The translations under genes and the position numbers were made by a program. From CAKSQL01 sp045649415 (lineage in GTDB: Bacteria > Bacillota > Clostridia > UBA1381), in assembly GCA_045649415.1 (NCBI GenBank), contig JAZRPY010000002.1, positions 1-64,000 on the forward strand: DNA of 64,000 nucleotides, in the 5' to 3' direction. Position 1 is the first letter of the stretch; the number at the start of each line of letters is the position of its first letter. Positions 23,173 to 32,069 of this stretch are shown here, piece by piece. Below the pieces are notes generated by a model. The model made no database searches. It saw only the letters and a program-made list of their open reading frames with translations, and was not told the DNA's origin.

Positions 23173-24501
23173 ATGAAATACAAGGTTGGTATGATTTCTT
23201 TAGGCTGTGCGAAAAATCAAACAGACGCAGAAATTATGCTTGGAATTATCAAGGATTTTGGATATGAAATTGTGTACGAGCCTGATGATGCAGATATACT
23301 TATTGTAAACACCTGTGGCTTTATTGAATCTGCAAAGCAGGAATCCATCGATGCCATACTTGAAATGGCAGAATATAAAAAGAAAAATTGCAAGGTGCTT
23401 GTTGCATCAGGATGTCTTGCAGAAAGATACCACAAGGATATTCTCTCAGAGCTTCCCGAGGTGGATGCAGTAGTGGGAACAGGTGATTTTGATAAAATAC
23501 TTGAGGCAATTTCTGGAGCCTTGGAAAATAAGCGCCCTGTAATTGCAGGTCATATCAACAGGACTCCCCCTGATGATTTACCAAGAATTTTATCCACTCC
23601 CTCCCATGTGGCATACTTAAAAATTGCCGATGGTTGTGACAATCATTGCACCTATTGTGCTATTCCTATAATAAGAGGAAAATATAGGAGCAGAAAAATT
23701 GAGGATATAGTAAGTGAGGCAACAGAGCTTGCTTCATCAGGCATTAAGGAGCTTATTATTATAGCTCAGGACACCACTCGTTACGGAAAGGACATATACT
23801 CAGAATATGCTCTACCAAGGCTTCTGGATGAGCTTTGCAAGGTAGATGGAATTGAGTGGATAAGACTCCACTATTTCTACACAGAAGCAGTCACAGACGA
23901 GCTTATTGACACTATGGCAAAGCACGATAAAATCTTAAACTATATCGATATGCCAATTCAACATATCAACAACGAAATCCTTCGTCGTATGGCACGAAGG
24001 ACAACAAGAGAGGAAATTGAAGAAAAAATTAAATCAATGCGAAAAAAGCTTCCTAATTGCACAATAAGAACATCCCTTATTGTTGGTTTCCCCGGAGAAA
24101 CCGAAGAGCAATTTCTCGAGCTTTATGATTTCGTTAAAAATATAAAATTTGACCGTGCAGGAGTTTTTGAATATTCAAAGGAAGAGGATACCCCTGCAGC
24201 ACAATTTGAAAATCAGGTTGCCGACCACATAAAAAAGAAGCGCCGTGATAAGCTTATGAGTCTGCAACAAGAAATTTCCTATCAAAAGAATATGGAAAAG
24301 ATATCCTCTGTAGTTGATGTTATTACCGAGGGCTATGATATGGATAACTTTATGTACTACGGCAGAAGCAAATCGGATAGTATTGATGTTGACGGAACTG
24401 TTTATTTTGCTGCCGAGGATGAGGTTCAAATCGGTGAAATTGTAAAAATTGAAATTCTTGACGCTGACGAATATGACCTCACAGGTCGTCAGATAGACTA
24501 A
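23173..24501 (+). CDS. rimO: Ribosomal protein S12 methylthiotransferase RimO, 442 aa
   Basis: A radical-SAM enzyme that methylthiolates an aspartate of ribosomal protein S12. The N-terminal UPF0004 domain opens with MISLGCAKNQTDAE and carries three conserved cysteines (C in GCAKN, NTCGF, GCLAERY). The radical-SAM CxxxCxxC is CDNHCTYCAIP near residue 155, and the TRAM domain is C-terminal. The SLGCAKN start and full length favour RimO over MiaB. The start codon follows the recX stop with no gap (TAAATG). Confidence 0.96.
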   Translation: MKYKVGMISLGCAKNQTDAEIMLGIIKDFGYEIVYEPDDADILIVNTCGFIESAKQESIDAILEMAEYKKKNCKVLVASGCLAERYHKDILSELPEVDAVVGTGDFDKILEAISGALENKRPVIAGHINRTPPDDLPRILSTPSHVAYLKIADGCDNHCTYCAIPIIRGKYRSRKIEDIVSEATELASSGIKELIIIAQDTTRYGKDIYSEYALPRLLDELCKVDGIEWIRLHYFYTEAVTDELIDTMAKHDKILNYIDMPIQHINNEILRRMARRTTREEIEEKIKSMRKKLPNCTIRTSLIVGFPGETEEQFLELYDFVKNIKFDRAGVFEYSKEEDTPAAQFENQVADHIKKKRRDKLMSLQQEISYQKNMEKISSVVDVITEGYDMDNFMYYGRSKSDSIDVDGTVYFAAEDEVQIGEIVKIEILDADEYDLTGRQID

Positions 24502-24517
24502 GAAAGGTGTGTGTATT

Positions 24518-25060
24518 ATGAATACTGCTAACAAATTAACTGTTCTGAGAATGATTTTAGTACCTGTTTTTATGGTCTTTCTTATGATGGAGGGCGCATT
24601 ATGGCAAGGGATTGCACTTTTTATATTTATAATTGCTTCTCTTACCGATGCTCTTGATGGCTATATTGCAAGAAACTATAACCAGATATCAACCTTTGGA
24701 AAATTTATGGACCCTCTTGCAGACAAAATGTTAACCACCTCTGCATTTATTGTGCTTGTGAGCTTAGGCAGAATGTCACCCTGGGCGTTGATGATTGTTC
24801 TTTTCAGGGAGTTTATGGTGAGTGGCATAAGAATGCTTGCAGTTGCAGATGGTAAGGTTATTGCAGCAAGTATGTCGGGAAAAATAAAGACAGTGACTCA
24901 AATGGTGGCAATCATAGCGGCAATTATTCTATTGAACCCATTTTTCAACGAAAGCTATGCAAAGCCAATAACTGACATCTTAATATGGATTTCCACAATC
25001 GCAACATTGGTGTCGGGAATTGAGTATCTGGTTAAAAATAAGGAAATCATAAAGGGTTAG
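24518..25060 (+). CDS. pgsA: Phosphatidylglycerophosphate synthase, 180 aa
   Basis: It makes phosphatidylglycerol phosphate from CDP-diacylglycerol and glycerol-3-phosphate. The CDP-alcohol phosphotransferase motif is complete: D(A)LDGYIARNYNQISTFGKFMDPLADK (DGxxAR-x8-GxxxDxxxD). Four to five membrane segments are present. The N-terminus NTANKLTVLRMILVPVF is typical. ATG 24518 follows AAAGGTG. The order rimO-pgsA is common in Clostridia. Confidence 0.95.
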   Translation: MNTANKLTVLRMILVPVFMVFLMMEGALWQGIALFIFIIASLTDALDGYIARNYNQISTFGKFMDPLADKMLTTSAFIVLVSLGRMSPWALMIVLFREFMVSGIRMLAVADGKVIAASMSGKIKTVTQMVAIIAAIILLNPFFNESYAKPITDILIWISTIATLVSGIEYLVKNKEIIKG

Positions 25061-25068
25061 ATACTGAT

Positions 25069-25788
25069 ATGAAAAAAATCACAAGCTATATCAGAAAAGC
25101 CATTGAGGATTATGATATGATTCAGGATGGTGACCATATTGCAGTGGGAATTTCAGGTGGCAAGGACAGTCTTATTCTTGCAGGTGCATTAGCTGAATTA
25201 AAAAGATATTATCCAAAAAATTTCTCACTTACAGGTCTTACCCTTGATTTAGGCTATAATCTGGATTATTCAGAAATCGAGGCTTTTTGCAAGAAATATG
25301 ACATTGAATATAAAGTTAAATACACCAATATAAAAGAGGTTGTTTTTGATTATCGACAGGAAATGAATCCCTGCTCCCTATGCGCAAAAATGCGTCGTGG
25401 TGCATTAAACGACTTTGCTATTGAGGAGGGTTGCAACAAGGTTGCATTAGGTCATCACAATGATGATGTTTTAGAAACCTTTATGCTCAGCCTTTTATAT
25501 GAAGGAAGAATAAGTTGTTTTTCCCCTGTCACATATCTTGACAGGACAAATATATATCAAATTAGACCTCTCATATATGTGAGGGAAAGAGATATTAAGG
25601 GTGTTGTTAACAGACTTGATATACCAGTGGTTAAAAACCCATGTCCTGCCGATGGTGTTACCAAGCGTGAGGATATGAAAGAGCTTATAGCTCAGCTTGA
25701 CAAAACCACAACGCCCGGACTTAAAAAAAGAATGTTCACTGCTATTTCAAATAGTAAAATTGATGGTTGGGAAAAGCCCAACCGATAA
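25069..25788 (+). CDS. TtcA-like PP-loop tRNA thiolation enzyme, 239 aa
   Basis: The ATP-pyrophosphatase PP-loop is SGGKDS (about residues 30-35), followed by NPCSLCAKMRRG (CxxC for an Fe-S cluster) and a late cysteine in NPCPADG. These features match the TtcA/TtuA group that thiolates tRNA positions (s2C32 or related). Which base is modified is not decidable here. It follows pgsA by 8 bp. Confidence 0.88.
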   Translation: MKKITSYIRKAIEDYDMIQDGDHIAVGISGGKDSLILAGALAELKRYYPKNFSLTGLTLDLGYNLDYSEIEAFCKKYDIEYKVKYTNIKEVVFDYRQEMNPCSLCAKMRRGALNDFAIEEGCNKVALGHHNDDVLETFMLSLLYEGRISCFSPVTYLDRTNIYQIRPLIYVRERDIKGVVNRLDIPVVKNPCPADGVTKREDMKELIAQLDKTTTPGLKKRMFTAISNSKIDGWEKPNR

Positions 25789-25810
25789 ATTATCAGGAAA
25801 GGAATATAAA

Positions 25811-26455
25811 ATGGATTACTTAGAAAAAACATCCTTGCTTCAAAACAAAAAAACACTTAATATTATCCTGATATCCATAGTGGGTGCAATAACCATTGCA
25901 GGAATTTTCCTTGCTGCCTACAGCATTATGATAAAAAATTATCTCTATGCAATTTTATATATAATTTCAGTTATATTAGGATTATCATATGTGGTTATAA
26001 AAATCAACACCATAACCCCGTCATATATCGCAATAGATAATGAAACGGTGTATATGCAATGTTGGGAAAATGGAATTTTCTCATACAACATCCACTTCAA
26101 GCCCTCATTCTTTGCAGATTTTATTCCTGCAAAGGTGATTATGAAGGAAATTCCCATAAATAAAATCACAAAGTTATATGTGGGAAGCAGAAACTATCTT
26201 TCAAGAAATCTTGAAAACACTTCCTTTACAACTCAGATTTTAAAGCTTGAAACCATTCGTCATTCCGAGGCAGAGGCAATAAGGAAAATGGATTTTATCT
26301 GTGTTTTGGATGATAAAAATAATATATCCTTTATGCCTATATCAGATATGAACACAGATACTCTGGCAAGGATTGTAAACCATGTGCACAGAAAAAATGA
26401 GAATGCAGACATTAAATGTAATTTAAGAGAATTAAGAAGTAAGCTTACTATATAA
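25811..26455 (+). CDS. Two-helix membrane protein with PH-like domain, 214 aa
   Basis: Two transmembrane helices are near residues 18-38 and 42-62, then a soluble region with strands ending in a helix, reminiscent of bacterial PH-like domains (YIAIDNETVYMQCW, NKITKLYVGSR). No assigned function. ATG 25811 has AGGAAAGGA upstream; an in-frame start further upstream (25697) lies inside the previous gene. It stands between the TtcA-like gene and queF. Confidence 0.7.
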   Translation: MDYLEKTSLLQNKKTLNIILISIVGAITIAGIFLAAYSIMIKNYLYAILYIISVILGLSYVVIKINTITPSYIAIDNETVYMQCWENGIFSYNIHFKPSFFADFIPAKVIMKEIPINKITKLYVGSRNYLSRNLENTSFTTQILKLETIRHSEAEAIRKMDFICVLDDKNNISFMPISDMNTDTLARIVNHVHRKNENADIKCNLRELRSKLTI

Positions 26456-26468
26456 AGGAGAATATAAT

Positions 26469-26942
26469 ATGCCAAGAACAAAAAAAGAAGTTGAAAATCT
26501 TACTCATCTGGGTAGTAAAAGCACTGTATATGCAGACAATTATGCGCCTGAGGTTTTGGAAACCTTTCAAAACAAACACCCTGAAAATGACTATATGGTG
26601 ACCTTTAACTGTCCTGAATTTACATCTCTTTGTCCTATAACCGGTCAACCTGATTTTGCAAAAATTGTTATTAACTATATTCCTGACGAAAAAATGGTGG
26701 AGAGCAAGGCATTGAAGCTATATCTTTTCAGCTTCAGGAACAGAGGCGACTTTCACGAGGATTGCATAAATATCATTATGAAGGACTTGGTTAAACTGAT
26801 GTCACCGAGGTATTTGGAGGTCAAGGGGATTTTCACTCCACGAGGAGGAATTTCCATCTACCCCTTTGCAAACTACGGAAAACCCGGAACAAAGTATGAA
26901 AAATTAGCAGAGGAAAGGCTTTTTACAAGCCTTGATATGTAA
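26469..26942 (+). CDS. queF: preQ1 synthase QueF (NADPH-dependent 7-cyano-7-deazaguanine reductase), 157 aa
   Basis: It reduces preQ0 to preQ1, the last soluble step of the queuosine precursor pathway. Being short, it belongs to the unimodular YkvM-type branch. The active-site cysteine is in EFTSLCPITGQPDF, and the QueF motif ESKALKLYLFSFRN is intact, followed by FHEDC. It heads the que cluster after AAAGGAG. No preQ1 riboswitch consensus is visible upstream. Confidence 0.96.
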   Translation: MPRTKKEVENLTHLGSKSTVYADNYAPEVLETFQNKHPENDYMVTFNCPEFTSLCPITGQPDFAKIVINYIPDEKMVESKALKLYLFSFRNRGDFHEDCINIIMKDLVKLMSPRYLEVKGIFTPRGGISIYPFANYGKPGTKYEKLAEERLFTSLDM

Positions 26943-26956
26943 AGAAAGGGAATAAA

Positions 26957-27619
26957 ATGGATAGAAAAGCAGTTGTTGTTTTATCAGGTGGTCAGGATTC
27001 TACCACCTGTCTTTTCTGGGCAATTGAGAACTATAAAAAGGAAAATGTGTGGGCAATCGGCTTTGACTATGGGCAAAGACATAAATCAGAATTGGATTGT
27101 GCAAAAGAAATATGCGCCGATTTGAAAGTGCCTTTTGAAATAATCAAAACACCCATTATAAGTGAGTTGTCGGCAAATTCGTTAACGAGGGATGATATCC
27201 CTGTTGAGAAAACAAAGCCTGAGGATACTCCTCCCAACTCATTTGTGGAGGGCAGAAACCATTTGTTTTTAAGCTATGCTGCCATCTGGGCAAAAACTCA
27301 TGGGATAACAGATTTGGTGACAGGTGTATGCGAAACCGATTTTTCAGGCTATCCTGATTGTCGAGATGCATTTGTGAAATCCTTAAATGTTACCTTAAAT
27401 CTTGCGATGGACTACCCCTTTGTTATTCACACCCCTCTTATGTGGCTCACCAAGGCTCAAACTTGGGAGTTAGCCGACAAGCTTGGAGTTCTCGACCTTA
27501 TTTATAACAAAACTCTCACCTGCTACAATGGTATAATCGGTGAGGGGTGTGGTGATTGTCCTGCTTGTTTTTTAAGAAAAAGAGGATATGATGAATATAT
27601 GGCATCAAAAAATAATTAA
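26957..27619 (+). CDS. queC: 7-cyano-7-deazaguanine synthase QueC, 220 aa
   Basis: It converts 7-carboxy-7-deazaguanine to preQ0 with ATP and ammonia. The N-terminal PP-loop is VVVLSGGQDSTT, GFDYGQRH follows, and a zinc site lies at the C-terminus (CGDCPACFLRKRG with an upstream C in CYNG). It lies 14 bp after queF. Confidence 0.97.
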   Translation: MDRKAVVVLSGGQDSTTCLFWAIENYKKENVWAIGFDYGQRHKSELDCAKEICADLKVPFEIIKTPIISELSANSLTRDDIPVEKTKPEDTPPNSFVEGRNHLFLSYAAIWAKTHGITDLVTGVCETDFSGYPDCRDAFVKSLNVTLNLAMDYPFVIHTPLMWLTKAQTWELADKLGVLDLIYNKTLTCYNGIIGEGCGDCPACFLRKRGYDEYMASKNN

Positions 27620-27638
27620 CTCTGAAAGGTGATAAACT

Positions 27639-27974
27639 ATGTACGAGGTTATAAAGAAATTAGAAATTAGCGCTGCTCATTATTTAAAGCTTTCCTATCC
27701 GTCACCCTGCACCAACCTTCACGGTCACAACTGGCAGGTGACAGTATATTTGAAAAGTGAAACCTTAAATAGTGACGGAATGATAATGGACTTTAAGCAT
27801 ATAAAGGAGAAAATCCAGAATAAATTTGACCACAAGGTTATAAATGAACATGTGGATTTCAATCCCACTGCCGAGAATCTTGCAAAATTTATCTGTAACG
27901 AGCTTGCTCCCTACTGCTGGCGTGTTGATGTGTGCGAAAGTGAAAACAACACTGCTTCCTATTATAAATCATAA
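27639..27974 (+). CDS. queD: 6-carboxy-5,6,7,8-tetrahydropterin synthase QueD, 111 aa
   Basis: It converts dihydroneopterin triphosphate to 6-carboxy-tetrahydropterin. The zinc histidines are in SAAHYL and LHGHNW, the catalytic cysteine is in the PSPCTNLHGH context, and FDHKVIN plus PTAENLAKFI are conserved. The length is normal for bacterial QueD. Genes queF, C, D and E run in order with short gaps; folE is not in this window. Confidence 0.95.
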   Translation: MYEVIKKLEISAAHYLKLSYPSPCTNLHGHNWQVTVYLKSETLNSDGMIMDFKHIKEKIQNKFDHKVINEHVDFNPTAENLAKFICNELAPYCWRVDVCESENNTASYYKS

Positions 27975-27985
27975 GGATGGAAAAT

Positions 27986-28672
27986 ATGAAATATAAGGTT
28001 ATAGAAATATTCGACAGTATTGACGGAGAGGGCATAAGAACAGGGCTTCCCGTCTCCTTCATCCGTCTTGCAGGCTGCAACCTGAGGTGCTCCTATTGTG
28101 ACACTCTCTATTCCCTTTTTGGTGAGGAGGAACCTTGCGAGTTCACGGAAATGACAGAAAGCCAAATTCTAAGCAAGCTTAATCCTCTTTATAAAAGAGT
28201 TACGCTAACAGGTGGTGAGCCTCTTATAGCTCCCTACATTGATTCTCTTATAAATGAGCTTTTGGGCTATGGCTACGAAGTTAATGTTGAAACTAACGGA
28301 GCGTGTGACATAAAGAAGCTGTTGGGAAAAATCAAAAATCCCCAAAACCTGTTTTTCACAATCGACTATAAGCTACCCTCAAGTGATATGGAAGACAGAA
28401 TGCTTATTGATAATTTTTTCAACCTAAAGGAAAATGATGTGATTAAGTTTGTTGTGGGAAGCGATGAGGATGCACTCACTATGCTAACGCTTATAAAAAG
28501 ACTCAAAGCCCACTACGAAAAAATGCCACACATATTTATTGGTGCAGTCTATGGTGCATTTGGATTGGAGAGTCTAGCAAAGCTTATTATAAAAGAGCCC
28601 GTTCTATCCGACGCAAGACTACAGGTACAGCTTCACAAAATTGTGTGGGAGCCTGATAAAAGAGGCGTATAA
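27986..28672 (+). CDS. queE: 7-carboxy-7-deazaguanine synthase QueE, 228 aa
   Basis: A radical-SAM ring-contracting enzyme of the queuosine pathway. IFDSIDGEGIRTGLPVSFIRLAGCN is characteristic; the cluster motif is CNLRCSYCDT, and the product-binding region LTGGEPL follows. ATG 27986 is preferred to ATG 27977, which overlaps AAGG. It completes the preQ0/preQ1 gene set. Confidence 0.96.
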   Translation: MKYKVIEIFDSIDGEGIRTGLPVSFIRLAGCNLRCSYCDTLYSLFGEEEPCEFTEMTESQILSKLNPLYKRVTLTGGEPLIAPYIDSLINELLGYGYEVNVETNGACDIKKLLGKIKNPQNLFFTIDYKLPSSDMEDRMLIDNFFNLKENDVIKFVVGSDEDALTMLTLIKRLKAHYEKMPHIFIGAVYGAFGLESLAKLIIKEPVLSDARLQVQLHKIVWEPDKRGV

Positions 28673-28701
28673 CCTGAATTTTATATAAGGAGAAAAAGAA
28701 A

Positions 28702-29235
28702 ATGGTATATGTACTATTGGTTGATGGCTTCGAAGAAATTGAAGCAATTGAGCCTATTGATATTTTAAGACGAGGTGGAGTTGCTGTAAAAACTGTTGGC
28801 GTTTACGAAAAACAGGTTACAGGCTCACACAATATCAAGATAGATGCCGATATTTTAATAAATGAGGTATTGCCAGAGGATATGGAGCTGTTGATGCTCC
28901 CCGGTGGTCCGGGACATAATCTTATTGAGGAGAGTCCTGATGCAATCCAACTTATTAACAAGGCTATAGAAAAAGATATATTTGTTACTGCCATTTGCGC
29001 ATCACCCTCGATTTTGGGTAAGATAGGTTTGTTAAAGGGCAAAAAAGCTACCTGTTTCCCAGGTTTCGAGAAATTTTTGGAAGGTGCTATATATGTTTCT
29101 GATAAAGCTGTCAGAGACGGAAAGATTATAACAGGTAAGGGTGCAGGTGCTGCTGCAGAATTTGGATTTATGATGCTTGAGGCGTTAACAAGCAAGGAAA
29201 ACAAGGACAAGGTAAAACAAAGTATGCAATACTAA
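28702..29235 (+). CDS. DJ-1/PfpI family protein, 177 aa
   Basis: Class I glutamine amidotransferase fold of the DJ-1/YajL/ThiJ group. DGFEEIEAIEPIDILRR at the start and the nucleophile elbow AICASP (Cys near residue 99) are family hallmarks, with GGPGHN before it. Members act as deglycases or chaperones; the exact role is open. It has its own AAGGAG site 29 bp after queE. Confidence 0.92.
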   Translation: MVYVLLVDGFEEIEAIEPIDILRRGGVAVKTVGVYEKQVTGSHNIKIDADILINEVLPEDMELLMLPGGPGHNLIEESPDAIQLINKAIEKDIFVTAICASPSILGKIGLLKGKKATCFPGFEKFLEGAIYVSDKAVRDGKIITGKGAGAAAEFGFMMLEALTSKENKDKVKQSMQY

Positions 29236-29254
29236 AAAGGAGCATAGCTACACT

Positions 29255-29812
29255 TTGGAAAAGAATTATTTGAGAAGTTCAATTAAAGATTTGAGAAATA
29301 ATATGAGCAAAAGCGATGCCGAGGAAAAAAGCCATTTGATTTCTAAACGACTTATTTCCTCTGATTTGGTTTTAAATTCATTAAATATTGCATTGTATAT
29401 GCCCATAAAAAATGAGGTTGATTTGTCATCTCTTATTCCATTCTTGTTTGAAAATGGAAAGAATATATATTTGCCTGTAACAGACACTATTTCCCAAACT
29501 ATGTACTTTTCAAAGCTTTATGAGGAACAAAATTTCAAGAATGGCAGCTTCGGAATTTTAGAACCTGCTAATAAAATAAAGGCAGATATTACTCTTATAG
29601 ATACCCTTTTAATCCCTGGGATTGCCTTTTCAAGAAAAGGTGACCGTATAGGCTGGGGTAAAGGGTATTATGATAAGGCTCTCTCCCATTCAGATGCAAC
29701 AAAAATCGGAGTATGCTATGATTTTCAGCTTGTTGATGAAATTTTTTCTGATGCTCATGATTGCAGAATGGATTATATTATATCGGAAAGTGAGTTGATT
29801 AAGTGTGAATAA
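29255..29812 (+). CDS. 5-formyltetrahydrofolate cyclo-ligase, 185 aa
   Basis: It converts 5-formyl-THF to 5,10-methenyl-THF using ATP. The C-terminal ATP-binding motif GDRIGWGKGYYDKAL is clear, and the N-terminal basic helix (LRSSIKDLRNNMSKSDAEEKS) is typical. The start is TTG 29255, about 12 nt after AAAAAGGAG. It overlaps the next gene by 8 nt. Confidence 0.92.
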   Translation: MEKNYLRSSIKDLRNNMSKSDAEEKSHLISKRLISSDLVLNSLNIALYMPIKNEVDLSSLIPFLFENGKNIYLPVTDTISQTMYFSKLYEEQNFKNGSFGILEPANKIKADITLIDTLLIPGIAFSRKGDRIGWGKGYYDKALSHSDATKIGVCYDFQLVDEIFSDAHDCRMDYIISESELIKCE

Positions 29813-30644
29813 AAGCTATCGCAATGTGTGGAAGCTGGTTTTTATAACCATGTGTCTTTTATTTTTGTTTAGTCTTTTGAGCTTAATGCCACTTTTTGAC
29901 TCCCACCCCTATGTAGTATATGCCATTGGTGAACTGTCAATTATTATTCCTATTATCATTGGAATATCAATGCTTAGGAAAAATTCTATGAGTTTAAATA
30001 CCTCAACCTTTTCTAAAGACCTTGTGCCTGTTTTAATGGTTCTTCCCTTTTGTGCACAAGCCTTTTTCTCGGTTGTTCTTCTTCCTATACAAGCTTTGAT
30101 TTACAACTTTTTAGGAGAAATGCCAAACTCAGTTCCTGTTGTTAATTCTTTTGGAGAATATATAATTCAGGTCCTTGTTATCTGCTTATTGCCTGCTGTT
30201 TTGGAGGAGCTTTTATTCAGGAGCATCATAATGAGAATGCTCAAGCCCTATGGAATTGCAACCACCATTTTAGCTTCAGCTTTGGCGTTCAGTATGCTTC
30301 ATATGGACCTTCGTTCCTTTGTTATGATATTTGTGATGGGAATGTTTTTGGCAATTGTGAAGCTTGCAACAGGCTCACTTTCTGCCTGTATCCTTGTACA
30401 CTTTTCAAACAACCTTTTTTCCATTACCCTGTCTGCAATAAACTTAGAAGGTCTGGGAGCTTTTCAATACTTATTCACACTTGTTCCTGCATTTATTTTC
30501 CCATTTTTGTTTATGCACTTTCTCAAAAAATGCAGAAAAAATATTTACACTCTCACAACCCAAACCAAAAAGACAGGCTTTTCGGTAGGCTTATGTCTTT
30601 CGGTTATACTCTACGCAGTAATGGGTATTGCAGGGGCAATATAA
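29805..30644 (+). CDS. CPBP-family intramembrane metalloprotease, 279 aa
   Basis: An ABI/CAAX-type membrane protease with about eight hydrophobic segments. Conserved motifs: EELLFRS (EExxxR, about residue 136), FSMLHMD (FxxxH) and HFSNN (HxxxN). The start is GTG 29805, overlapping the folate gene and hence coupled. The substrate is unknown; some relatives are linked to bacteriocin immunity, others are plain housekeeping genes as is likely here. Confidence 0.88.
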   Translation: MNKSYRNVWKLVFITMCLLFLFSLLSLMPLFDSHPYVVYAIGELSIIIPIIIGISMLRKNSMSLNTSTFSKDLVPVLMVLPFCAQAFFSVVLLPIQALIYNFLGEMPNSVPVVNSFGEYIIQVLVICLLPAVLEELLFRSIIMRMLKPYGIATTILASALAFSMLHMDLRSFVMIFVMGMFLAIVKLATGSLSACILVHFSNNLFSITLSAINLEGLGAFQYLFTLVPAFIFPFLFMHFLKKCRKNIYTLTTQTKKTGFSVGLCLSVILYAVMGIAGAI

Positions 30645-30669
30645 ATTTTAGCTAAGGAAGTTTAAAACT

Positions 30670-31437
30670 ATGATATTCGACTCGCACGCACACTACAACG
30701 ACGAAAGATTCACTCCCGACAGGGATGAGCTTTTGAATAATATGAAAAAGAATAATGTGGGATATATAATGAACTCCTGCTCCTCTCTTGATGAAATTCA
30801 GGAGCTTTACCAATTGAGTGAAAAATATCCCTTTATATATCTATCGGCAGGCATCCATCCTCACGAGGTTTCAAAGCTCACAGAGGAGGATATGGAAAAA
30901 TTAAAGCTTGTCTGTAAGCACGAAAAAGTGAGGGCAATAGGAGAAATTGGCCTTGACTATTACTACGACAACTCACCAAGAGATTTGCAAAAAAAGTGGT
31001 TTAAAAGACAGGTGGAGGTAGCAAAAGAATTAAAGCTTCCCATTATAATTCACGACAGGGATGCACATAAAGACACTATGGATATTTTAAGAGATTTGGA
31101 TGTAAGGGACATAGGCGGTGAATTTCATTGCTATGCTGGGAGTGTTGAAATGGCAAGAGAAATTCTCGACTGGGGGATGTACATTGCCTTTGGCGGCTCA
31201 CTCACCTTCAAAAAATCCGTTAAGCCTGCAGAGGTTTTAAGATACACTCCATTAGACCGAATTTTAATCGAAACCGATTGTCCATATCTTACGCCTGAGC
31301 CTCACAGGGGCAAGAGAAACGATTCAACATATTTGAAATTTGTGATTGAAAAAATTGCAGAAATTAAAAATATGTCTGTTGAGGAAATAGAAAATATAAC
31401 CCTTGAAAATGCAAAAAGATGCTTTAATATAGAATAG
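30670..31437 (+). CDS. tatD: TatD-family metal-dependent DNase, 255 aa
   Basis: An amidohydrolase-fold nuclease. HxH is seen in DSHAHYND, the metal glutamate in GEIGLDYY, histidines in IIHDRDAH and GEFHCYAG, and the C-terminal aspartate in ETDCPYLTPEPHRGKRN. The full length matches the family. It is followed 11 bp later by its frequent partner, a small radical-SAM protein. Confidence 0.95.
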   Translation: MIFDSHAHYNDERFTPDRDELLNNMKKNNVGYIMNSCSSLDEIQELYQLSEKYPFIYLSAGIHPHEVSKLTEEDMEKLKLVCKHEKVRAIGEIGLDYYYDNSPRDLQKKWFKRQVEVAKELKLPIIIHDRDAHKDTMDILRDLDVRDIGGEFHCYAGSVEMAREILDWGMYIAFGGSLTFKKSVKPAEVLRYTPLDRILIETDCPYLTPEPHRGKRNDSTYLKFVIEKIAEIKNMSVEEIENITLENAKRCFNIE

Positions 31438-31448
31438 GAGAAAAAATT

Positions 31449-32054
31449 ATGTCGGCAATGAACATTGTATATAAATATCAAAACCAATTATATATAAATC
31501 TCACCAACCGATGCACTAACAAGTGTAGCTTTTGCATAAGATTTACCCCGTCAGGAGTGGATAATATCGACCTATGGCTTGACCATGAGCCATCTCTTGA
31601 GGAGATAAAAAATGCTTTGATTGAAAAGGACTATAAGTCCTATGATGAGATTATTATTTGTGGCTATGGTGAGCCCTTGGAGAGATTCGAAACCGTTATA
31701 GAGGTCTGCAAATTTATAAAAAGTACCTCTTGTTCAAAAATCAGAATTAACACCAACGGACATGGAAACTATTGTGCAAAGGCAGATCTCACGCCACAAC
31801 TAAAAGGAATTGTTGACACTATTTCAATTAGTCTTAATGCATCAACACCAGCAGAATATCAAAAAATATGTAAATGCTGTTTTGGTGAGGATGGCTTTTA
31901 TGAGATGCTTGACTTTGCTAAAAAAGCTAAAGAATATGTACCTTGTGTGGTATTGAGCGTTGTGGATGTGATTGGCGAGGCTGAAATCGAAGCCTGTAGG
32001 AAAATAGCTAAAGATATCGGCGTTGAATACAGAGTTAGAGAATACTCAGAATAA
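31449..32054 (+). CDS. TatD-linked radical SAM protein, 201 aa
   Basis: The radical-SAM cluster motif is CTNKCSFC near residue 22. YINLTNRCTNKC and the short length (about 200 aa) match the small radical-SAM family encoded next to tatD in many Firmicutes. GYGEPLER corresponds to the GGEP motif. The reaction is unknown. Confidence 0.88.
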   Translation: MSAMNIVYKYQNQLYINLTNRCTNKCSFCIRFTPSGVDNIDLWLDHEPSLEEIKNALIEKDYKSYDEIIICGYGEPLERFETVIEVCKFIKSTSCSKIRINTNGHGNYCAKADLTPQLKGIVDTISISLNASTPAEYQKICKCCFGEDGFYEMLDFAKKAKEYVPCVVLSVVDVIGEAEIEACRKIAKDIGVEYRVREYSE

Positions 32055-32069
32055 GGAGAAATAAATACA

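Noticed and set aside
26456..26468. preQ1 riboswitch ahead of queF
   Set aside because: The gap to the upstream gene is 13 bp and no preQ1 aptamer sequence is seen.
29805..30644. Bacteriocin-immunity role for the CPBP protease
   Set aside because: No bacteriocin, leader peptidase or dedicated exporter gene is adjacent; the context is housekeeping.
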